NCBI RefSeq assembly: GCF_000003605.2
Contig: NW_003109985.1
Location: 284,483-310,872, forward strand
Reading direction: 5' to 3'
Source of the DNA: Saccoglossus kowalevskii
Lineage: Eukaryota > Hemichordata > Enteropneusta > Harrimaniidae
Length of the DNA: 26,390 bases
A model generated the notes under the pieces. That model saw only the letters and a list, made by a program, of their open reading frames with translations, was not told the origin of the DNA and searched no databases. Shown here piece after piece: positions 1-10,000 of this stretch (position 1 is its first letter; the number at the start of each line of letters is the position of its first letter). The translations under genes and the position numbers were made by a program.

Positions 1-385
1 CACACCCTTGTGTGCGAAATTTGTTTACCTTTCCACTGTGGTCAAACTTCTGACAAACATCACAAAACATTACGTTATTTTTTTCATCGAATATTAGCCA
101 TTTTTTCTCTTGAAGCCACGTCTGTTGAAAACGATAAACTTTTTTTTTCTTAGTGGGTGGCGACTCAATCACCCCAGTGTTGACACATGATGCCGCACTC
201 GTACTCTGCTGAGATTCAACATTTCCTTCAGTGGTAGAAACGTGTCCAAGTACTACATCCTGTTCAGAAATGTTTCCATTATCGGGATCATTTTTTGTTG
301 CTTGAGATACTGGGCATTCAGCCGTCTCAGATTTTTTCAACGATGTCAATAGTCCACACTCGAAAAGGCTTCGTTGTTTTGACAT
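1..385 (-). CDS. hAT-type transposase, N-terminal part with TTF-type zinc finger (runs off left edge)
   Basis: An open frame of 128 codons starts at ATG 385-383 and stays open to the left edge, so the protein is truncated by the window. The first ~85 residues are polar and low-complexity, ending in a basic KKKK patch. They are followed by WLQEKKWLIF and VMFCDVC, about 13 residues apart. This is the aromatic-plus-CxxC start of the TTF-type zinc finger found at the N-terminus of hAT transposases and their domesticated relatives (ZNF862, KIAA1586, C17orf113 type). In that family the finger binds DNA and is followed by an RNase-H-like catalytic domain and a dimerisation domain, which would lie left of this window. 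The frame has no stop, so the copy may be recent. It sits inside an element end at 732 and downstream of SLC26A11 exon 13. A domesticated gene is the alternative, but the terminal inverted repeat argues for a transposon. Confidence 0.72.
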   Translation of the reverse strand, partial: MSKQRSLFECGLLTSLKKSETAECPVSQATKNDPDNGNISEQDVVLGHVSTTEGNVESQQSTSAASCVNTGVIESPPTKKKKVYRFQQTWLQEKKWLIFDEKNNVMFCDVCQKFDHSGKVNKFRTQGC

Positions 386-732
386 GATTGTATACCAACC
401 GAATGACACACGACTACCGAGCATGCGCAAATTTGTATGCTGTTCTGAGGTCACGCGAGACCCAAAGTACTCTCACAATGTACGCGAGTACGCTACCAAT
501 TTACTTCCGGGTTCTCGATCGATGCGATCACGGACGAATTTGATTTTTTTCACTTGTGCTTTTGAATTTTTTTACAATATTGGTTAAAACTAATTTAGGC
601 TTAGTGAATATAATGAGAAAATGTTGTGTTAATTTCTACATGCACAGCGTGCACATTGGATTTTGAGTTTACTTGCACTAGCTAATAATCTATGTGCATA
701 GTGCAGTGTGCACCCGAGTATTTCGAACCCTG
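1..732 (-). mobile_element. hAT DNA transposon, 5' end
   Basis: Read on the minus strand the element begins CAGGGTTCGAAAT at 732, a typical hAT terminal inverted repeat start. It then has about 350 bases of non-coding leader with clustered TGCAC/GTGCA motifs at about 640-712, and then the zinc-finger transposase frame. hAT elements make 8-bp target duplications; the candidate here is GCAAAGCA at 733-740. The other end is outside the window. It lies in what is probably the last intron or 3' flank of SLC26A11, in the same orientation as that gene. Confidence 0.68.
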
Positions 733-940
733 GCAAAGCACACATAAACCAAAACTTGCATTTTTACCATGAAAAAATTTACATAATTATATGTGTTAAT
801 AATAGAATGAATACAATAGGGGTAGAATTATATATTGGTCCATGCGTTCAAACTCGTAGAAGGTGACAACACTTTACGGTGTACAGTCCAACTATGACAG
901 TCATTTCAGTACTTTAGTTTTAATAGTTTTGTTTACATAC
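733..940. other. Segment between hAT end and SLC26A11 exon 13
   Basis: AT-rich intron-like sequence begins with the candidate 8-bp target duplication at 733-740. I see no acceptor followed by a plausible SLC26A11 C-terminus on the minus strand. Confidence 0.5.
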
Positions 941-1094
941 CTTTCATAGCTTTGATTGCATCTTCAACGGTGTCATAATGTTCAAAACCTTTGATATTTG
1001 CTCTAAGTATGATTTCTAAAAGTTCAGGTTTTAAGCCAGCTAGTGCTACTTTAACATCACGTTGTGCAAATTCAACAAATATTTCTTTTATTGC
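941..1094 (-). CDS. SLC26A11: SLC26A11 coding exon 13, STAS domain second half (residues 590-640)
   Basis: The acceptor CATTTAG lies above 1094 and the donor GTATGT is at 940-935. It encodes AIKEIFVEFAQRDVKVALAG and then ANIKGFEHYDTVEDAIKAMK, matching human KGFQYFSTLEEAEKHL. It ends one base into a codon, so one more exon is expected. If the donor is not used, the frame stops after two more codons (Gly-Met-stop). Confidence 0.92.
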
Positions 1095-4000
1095 CTAAAT
1101 GAAAGATAATACAACAATGAAATGAGACATTTAAATAAACACAATATGATGTGTATTTCTGTGGTTTGTTTTCAATAATAGCATCAGACTGTGCCCCTTA
1201 TCACATAATTTGTTTTGTATAAATGTTAAATTGATAAATACAGCAGTACCAGGTAACCATGGTGATATACTTACAAGAATAGACGTATAATCAATATGAG
1301 TGACTCTTGAGGCATCAACAACTGCTGATTTGGCGTGTTCTCCTTCAATACATTCACCTTTAACAGTATCTGTGACATGTTCAACGGCGGGAAAATATAC
1401 ACCAGCTTCAATCTCAATCACAGTCACTTCTCTTTCTTTCACCTGCAATGGTTATACTAATTATTAATGTGGCAAACAATCTGTTATTGTGCTATGATGT
1501 AGTGCCTAAATGGACAATATATGTATTTACGCTTTCGCTCTACCAAGGAGTGCATGGATGGCAGTTTTTAATGGAATTCTTTGTTGAATGTCTCACAAAA
1601 GTTGATATAATTCGATAGTAATACAGGTACCATGCCCTAAATTATTACTTGTCATGGTGATAATGCTGTGCTAAACTTAGAAATCTAATATATAGAGTGT
1701 GAATTCACCTGGATTTTTTCAGTATAATTTCAAATACAGATCGTTTTAAGCATTGTTGGGAGAACAGTTGTTAATATTACCTCAATATCTGGCTTAGCTT
1801 GACCATACAGAAGAAAACACAGGTCTATGCCAATACCAATTATAATACCAATCTCAACACCTTGCACCAAAGAACCAATAAAAGTCCCAAGCCAAGATAT
1901 CAAATCAATTTCTGTTGGTTATAAAAGTATGATAACACAATGAAATTTCCTGCAATACATATAATCTTCATTTCAAAACTGATACAATGTATAATCAGTC
2001 TAGACTGTATATGGATGATAGACAATTGATCAATGAATTATTTTGGCAGGCTGACGATATTTTTACCAAGTAATGCAAGAAGAAATGGAAACTGGTGTTT
2101 GGTTCTATTTATTGGTAGTCAAGTCAACAAGATACAGCCACATTTAAACAGACCAACGATCACAATCAAGATAGCAGATAGGAAAAGATATTTTGAAAGA
2201 CGAATGTGTGTGCAATCTCTACTGTTCATTCATCTGCCACTAATCAGATGGTTCTCGTCAACCATGCAGGTGATGTTGGCCAACTGATCAGACAGCTCTG
2301 ATCAACAATTTCATATCAGGGTAACAAAATTTGCAGTGTAAAAATTGTCATCACTCGCACCTCAAAAGATAAGGTACAGTCTTTTGATACATGGATAACA
2401 TCTACTTACTTCTGACTACCCATAGCTTTTTAATTGACGAATGGTCAAACATGTTGATAACAGCACATATAATAACAGCAGCGAGAGCGGCACTTGGAAT
2501 GTAGAAGAATAGTGGAGTCAAAGTTGCTAGTGATATAAGAACTAACGCTCCAGTAAAGACCCCACCAAGGGGAGTTATAACGCCACTCTGGGAGTTCACA
2601 GCAGTCCTGTATGAACGAAAAACATTTGTTATACCTTATTTGTGGATTAAATTTAAGGATTAAAATTAAATATTGTTTTATTGATTGGAGAGTTTTTAAG
2701 TTTATCTGTATAAGTACATGCATGTTGTTAATGTAGGTATCTGACCTTTTTTTTTTCAATTTCAGTATCATTAGTTTTATCATTAATCAAACATTTTACA
2801 CACAACTTTAAGATGAGCCTGTAATATGTACATATGTATGCTCTAAATTAAATGTATGCAGTGGAATAATGTAATCTAGTACTTAAACCAACTATTACCA
2901 CAGCAACAGAGCTCCAATACCATGGTAACAATACATCTCAACTATACCAGCTATAACTACTGGATAAGATGAAAACACTGATTATACAGTACTGTCATCT
3001 GTCCAAATTTGCTATAATGTACTCATGATCTGATCACAAATGTGTCAACGCAATTTTGTAAACATTGCTAAAAATGTTCACTGCTACCAAATGTCAAGTT
3101 TACAGACTCAACTTTAACTTGTGCAAAATGTACAGTCCAGTTTAGGTGCAACTTTAATTTTTCATAAAAATTAATAATTTTAAAATCATTGTGATTGATA
3201 ATTTCAACTTTTTCCATGTAGTATTTACATATTACGTTCTTATATTTAAGCAGATTCATGGTGGTTTTGAAAGCAAATTACCTTAAAGTGCGCTAAATGT
3301 TATGTAAGGACTATAATATAACATCAGTACCACACCACGTTATCCCCATGTCCCTAAAAATACCCTAAAATGTTTACAAAATCTCACCTTGAGAAACTAC
3401 CAGTTACAGGGTAAGCACCAACAAATGAACTCATGACATTGGCAGTACCTGAAAACATAATCATAAGAAAGTCATAACTATGAATGTACCGGTACCCCTG
3501 ATTAGAAGATTCAGAAAAACTGAAAGTGTTTATCATAATTATGTTGCTATTCAGAATGGTGTCAATTTTTTTTTAAGTTCAATGACATGAAATATAATGT
3601 CACAGAGACTACCATTTTGCTCTGACAGTTCTGTAGGTGTTTGTTTATATTAGTGTAAAGGTGCTTGTGTTATACAAAAAAAAATTACTATTACAAACTG
3701 TACCCTGAATTTGAGCTAACTTGAAATTTATAGTGAATTTGTACCCAGATGTGTGATAAGGCAAGTAACGTAACTGAATGCTAGATAACATAGATAACAA
3801 TGTCCTGTAATGTAAATGACAGTCAGTGTGCTAAGAATGAATAGAGTGACCAAAGACAGGAATAGAAGTAGATAAATAAAATACGCATACCAAGGGCTAA
3901 CAATTCTTGGTTTGGCCATACTCTGTATTTATTTCTTCTACCTGTAATAAAAGAAAGTAACTTGTAGTGTTTCCCAAAATAAAGGTAACAAACATTAGAC

Positions 4001-7000
4001 CATTCTAAAACAACAGATACTCTCGATAGATAGCTCCGCTGTGAGCAATGCAGGTTTCAAATAAAGAACTGAAGATATCATTAGAAAATGAACAAATCTG
4101 AGCGAGGTCTATCTGTGGTACCTACATGTATAACATAAAAGTTTGAAAGAGCCTTAGATAATCTACATGTTGTACATAAAAGTATGCAAATCTTTTAATC
4201 AAACATTAAAATTGTCAAATTTTGTGAGGTCCAAAAAAACTTTGAATAAACACCAGTTAGGGTGAACCATAAATTTAATGATTTGATAATATTCACAAAT
4301 AGAAAACGTGATGAGAATCACTGCGACTTTGTATTCATTGTCAAAACGTGCCATTGCAGTGAAAATTTGGATTTCTAGAAATGTACGTTTCTTTTGCAAT
4401 TTGCAAGACTTCTTCAATTCACACATGATCTTTATCACATAGCACATCCTTTTGTATCCAAATCATACAACAGATAACTTAATGTTAGGTACCCCGGTAC
4501 TTCAGACACTGGCTCATAATTATGGCACTTTAATAACTTTATTTAATTTTACAATGTTATTTAATCTTCATGTGGAGACTTTTTAACAGTTTATGTCACT
4601 GTAATTATTCAGTCATGGAAATTAAATTTTAAATTATGATTGTGAATAGTAATCATGAATATTAATTACAGACCGTTTCTCTCGTATTGGTAACTTCACT
4701 TACCAAAAGCTTTTGCAATGGCAATACTTTCCAAGAATCCAATTAAAGGTACAACAGCAAATCCAATGCCACCTTCCTGCAAGTAACAGAAGGCAGGTTA
4801 GTACAATTGTCTCCCACAATTCCAAGGTGCAATCTCAGGGATTCACCTTTGAGCATGAATCGAAGTACAGAATTTTCAGAATAAATTAAACATGGATCAA
4901 GGATTCTAACTGTCATTGTGTTAAAAGGCAGTGGTCATTGGCAGAGGTAAATATTGGTTTAAATAAATAAACAATGTAATTCAAATTTTTACTTCGCATG
5001 GTATCCATGGGAACACAACATGATCACAGTTTTTACAACTATAGAGAAGTAACAGTTAGCAGCCCTTCTCCGTCAATGTTCTCCACAGCACATCTCAAAA
5101 AATAAGTTACCAGTATAATTAAAGATACTGAAGGCAAAGATGTATTAAGAAAAATGTCACGGTAGAATAATTCCAGGCCAAACCATAGTTCACAATGTAC
5201 GAGGGACTGTAAAAGTATAACTTAATAACTTACATTAAATATGTCATTCACAGAGACATACTCTTTCTCACTTCCAGGATCTGTAGTCGGGGCAACAGTA
5301 GATGCATTCCACAACTGCTCCATGGTGCCATTTAAACTACGCTGATATTCTACAACTGTGTCATTGACAATGGTGATGTTAGGATCAGTGTTCATCTTGT
5401 AATGATCGGCTAATGGCGGCATTGGACGAAGATATGGAGGGAAGGGAGACTCAAATGGTGGAAGACCGGCTGGAACATGGCCAACAAGTGCGAAAGGCGA
5501 TTCCCCATTGTATATTGCATAAGATACACAGGCTGCTAGAATCACTATGACTGCATTTTTGGCTGTTGAAAGAATATGATACACATAAATTTGGATTTCA
5601 CAAACTATTTTACTATGATGCTATTTGACAATTGTTCTGAGCATGCAGATCTTTAGTACCGGTATGGACCAAGACTTAGAAGAACATGTTAGCAGGATTT
5701 CAGAAAGACTCGTGTGAAAATCAAAACATATTTAAGTGCATCTGTTTCATTTGTGGAGGAGAGAGAAATGGAACGAGCACCATTATATTATAAATGTCTA
5801 TTAGTATTTAAATACAATTCATGATTTCACTGTTTGTACAATGAGTTTGACTTGTCACACAATATGAAAGAAACTATCAATTAAAATTCTGATAACCATG
5901 TAATACAAATCTATCAAGCTGAAACCCAGTGAATATTTCCTTTTTTGGGCCTGTGTTTCTTGTCAGTGTGCGCACCACAAAAACGTGCACAAACATTTAT
6001 TTTCACTTATTTTGCATAGCGCCCTCTATTGACAATTTGATTTATGACAAAATTTATGTTCCATGAAATGTTTTAGAAAAAAGAATGCCTCATCAAAATT
6101 TACAACTTGAACACAAACATTTTTCACAAGGCCTTACAATATAAGTACAATATAACATGGATGCTACTTGTCAGATTTTAAGACGAGATACTCATGATGA
6201 AAGAAAATGGAAGTATTCAGTCTATATTGAATATGGACGTCCACTATGATTTTGAGTAGATGAAATTTGTTTAGATGCAAGGACAGAAATAACTTCCCTT
6301 AAATCTTAGATTTCTGATTATCAACTAACCCTTTATTGGCTTCTAATACAAAATCTGTATGTAGAAAAGAAAGTATTTTCTTGATGCTTACCTGTTCCAA
6401 AAAGCCATATGACTTTATATAAAATCTTCTGGGATGTGGTTTTCGCTTTTTTACCAGAATACCTTTCTTTAACTTTCTGAAGAAAAAAAAAATGGCGTAT
6501 GTTAGACACATACAAATCAGACAGTAGAATTACACAAAAAATTAACATATCTACCACCTGAAAAACTAATTTTTACAAAATTATAAACATTTCTAACATA
6601 AATCTTAAGGCAGGTACCTTGCTCAATATATCACCACATTTAATAACTTGAATTTTCAGCTCATCATTTTTTTTTTTAAAGTATAGTAATATATGGCTAA
6701 TGCCACACAGTGAAACTAAGTAATTCATTGGCACTTTGCACCCACAAGAATAACCTACATATATATCACAAATATGTTAATATTGTCATGTATCAGCTTG
6801 TGGATTAGTTGGGTTTAAATTCTGTTCCAGGTTAAAACAGATTTAATTTTCCACTGCACACATAAAAACAAATTTGATGTGGACTTGGAACATGAATAAT
6901 CAAATACATACCTTCATTACCATGAGAAGAATAAAACATGTGGCCCCCATTACAAAGTCTTGCCACCTAGAAAGTTGTAATAAAAAAGTTGTTAAAAATC

Positions 7001-10000
7001 ATGCAGACTGGTTCACTACCGAATAAATTAATATTTTCTTTTGGCTGAAAATAATGATTATTATACATCTGTATTGCAACGCCATAAGTTACTACCATAT
7101 TAGTTCCTACAGCATTAGGAAAAGTTAATCACGCGCATAAGCATCCTAATAATAAAAACAAACATGTGCCGCCACCATGTGTTTGGACTTCACACAAAGA
7201 AGTTCGCTGATTCTGTTCTAAACTTTTTAAATTTTGGCATTCCCATGACGTATAATAAAAGGTTATTACAAAGATATCGCAAAGTACACAGACAGTATGT
7301 CGTCGCATTGACCTCCACTGACCGTCGGTCGATCCTTCTACTGTACTGTATTTGTGTATACTTTGAATATCCGTATTCTCATAATCTAATATTATATAAA
7401 ACAAATAAAATGGATTATTATTGCCACCAATTTGTGTTGTGAATGACTTGAGTATTAGTGGTTTGCAATTTTTTATTTCATTCATAGTCTATATAATGTG
7501 TAGACAGAATCCACATACACAGCTTAGCATCTGTCTACTGCCATGACTGGTGGAATCTTTGCAGGAGATATATTATCAGATGTTTCAAATTAAATATACC
7601 TAGTTGAACAAAAATCACAATGAAATACAAATATTTGAATATCAGAGTAAATCAAAGTTCATAAAAAAATATTTTATATCTAGAAAACTGACTGGAATCA
7701 TCTCAGGGCATGAGTATTTTCTATTCTTTCCAACAATGGCCGATACAGTCTTTGGTCAAAGATGGCCTGGAAATTATAAATCATTTTTTCCCCTTAAAAC
7801 AGCAATATTCATTATCCTATATTTAATATCAATAACAAAGTTTTAACAATGTTGAAAAGTTCTTATATATGAAAGTGGTTTTTAATATCTAACAAAACAC
7901 CAACAAAAAATTAATTTGACCAGAATAAAATTCAATTTACTTTGAGATTGTCTTGTATTAAAATGAAAAACGAAAGGTACATAGTACTATCTTATACATG
8001 TACTGCATTTGTTTTATAAGAATTACATCAATAGTGCATATAAACCAAAATTGCACTTGTATACTTGAGTACTTGATCATTAAAATATTATATATTATGA
8101 CCATAAATGCAGCATCACTTCTGTAATTTACATAAGCACATACTCTAATACAATAAATACAGTACTGTATGTAATCCCCAACTTTTTTTTTCAACGTTAG
8201 GGAAATAATATATAGTACATCGTAGGATGGGAAAGCAGGCACTTAGGTGTAACAGTTTTTTTTTTCTGTTTAAATATTAAATATGATAATATCAGTTTAT
8301 GTAACAGGTGGTAAGCATTGACGTTAATTATATTATTCACAGGAAATGACGTGGTAATGACTGTATTGACTTGATTCAGTGTCAGCTTGGATGCTATCAA
8401 TAGGCGACAACAGCTGACGAATCAGTGACGTCAATCAGTCGTCAATACGTACTTTAGAATAGTCAATCATACTTTTATATATTGTGATAAGTTACAATGG
8501 AAAGGTTAAATGAGTTGTTGATGAGAACGTTTCGTGGGAAATACTGGTTTGGTGTAACTTTAATGGTACAGCCAAACTGCAAATGGAGAATCCAGAAAGC
8601 CAACTGATTGAACATAGACAAATTAGCATGTCAACTATTACAAGCATAACAAAAATACCCAGGTAGTCAAATTTAGATACATTGGTACATCCACGGAACT
8701 AAAATGATAAAAGCAGCCTTTGCATATAAATGAATTCCCGGTAGTACACAGGCTCAACTAAGCGCTGCTGGACATAAATTAAATATTTGAGAAATTTGGT
8801 TCAAAATGGAATTGTAGAAAAATAGTTATAAATGATGCACCAAAGTTATGGTCGGTTAACTCAAATCTCCCACCCCCAATTTAGTACAAGATTGAGGATT
8901 TCTAGTATCTGATTTTTGAGTTGAATGTAAAATACAGGAAATATATATATTCGCTGGATTTTATTTTCACTGAATCATTTCTTCAGCGAAAATTAATTCC
9001 AAGCGAAAATAAAGTATTTTAATACAGTATGAAATAGATCATTTGAGTTGATCAGAAATGGCCAAGACTTGACTCAAGGCCAATAAGGTTACGATATTGA
9101 TGATATGGGTTTCATTACAAGGTGGTTTTCTAGTGGGAAAAGTTTGTTTTGAATCCAGAAATAGTTTTTACGGAAAACAAATATCAAATATAATTACTCA
9201 TTTGTCATGGTCTTATCTGATTAAGTTCCTGTTTTGTTGTTTAGGAACACAGAAATGCAGTGTGAGACTATCTACACTAAGCAGATGATTTTTATTTGAT
9301 CAGTTTATCTGCTGTTAAACAAACCTGATATAGTACTTTTTTAAATGAACACCTTATCTGATGATTTTTGAGATACTTGGCAGCAAAACACCAAGCTGTA
9401 ATAGTATTCCATGCTTACCTTGTCTTGGGAATTCCCAGGGCAGTATAGTAGATATCATCAATAAAACCATGAGACTTGAACTTGGGAATACCAAATATAT
9501 GCCGCAATTGACCCACACCAATAATGACGGCAGCAGCAGATGTGAAAGCATTGATGACATTAAAAGATATAAAATTCACTAAAAACCCTGAAGAAACAAA
9601 AATAAAAAAACACATTGGAATTACAAATTACATGTCATGTAGGTATTTGAGATTAACATTACAGATTTTCGAACTGTTTTGACAAATACGAAGCTTAAAA
9701 GAATGAAAATTGAACTAGTCTAATGAACTTGCTTGTGGTATCACTAATTTACGAGATCACTAGTTCAATGGCCTGGTGAAATAGCATCGAACTAGAACTG
9801 AACCGCTAGAAACTTTTTTCTTGTTAAGAAATGCAACTCCAATACAAATCATCTGCTCCATATTGTATGCTACTGGACCATTCACTCACACTGCTGTTAT
9901 TTTCGCAAGCACTACTAATACTGCAAAAGCGTCAATTATTCACTGGGTTTTAATTTTGCCTATTTCGCTGACTGGAAAATGTGTTAAATTAAAACACAGT

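Larger units (their letters stand above)
1443..3387. other. SLC26A11: SLC26A11 introns between exons 9 and 12
   Basis: Three introns (1443-1780, 1912-2409, 2607-3387) hold ordinary AT-rich sequence. A plus-strand open frame at 2033-2287 has no recognisable domain and lies wholly in an intron. I see no repeat family shared with the rest of the window. Confidence 0.6.
4777..6911. other. SLC26A11: SLC26A11 introns 4-6, no recognised features
   Basis: The introns at 4777-5233, 5563-6391 and 6477-6911 are AT-rich. A short AGCGCCCTCTATTGAC string at 6017-6032 resembles a repeat fragment common in marine animals. Minus-strand frames at 6299-6557 are read-through of exon 5. Confidence 0.5.

Noticed and set aside
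2033-2287. 84-codon plus-strand open frame in SLC26A11 intron 10
   Set aside because: No recognisable domain, no splice signals that would join it to anything, and it lies wholly inside an intron of a well-supported gene.
7129-7485. Overlapping open frames on both strands
   Set aside because: They fall in the dispersed repeat; the matching copy at 18460-18700 does not preserve the frame over its length.
6967-9418. A missing SLC26A11 exon between exons 3 and 4
   Set aside because: The phases of exons 3 and 4 join directly and the joined protein aligns with human SLC26A11 without a gap (IPKTRWQDFVMG against AETRVGDAVLG).
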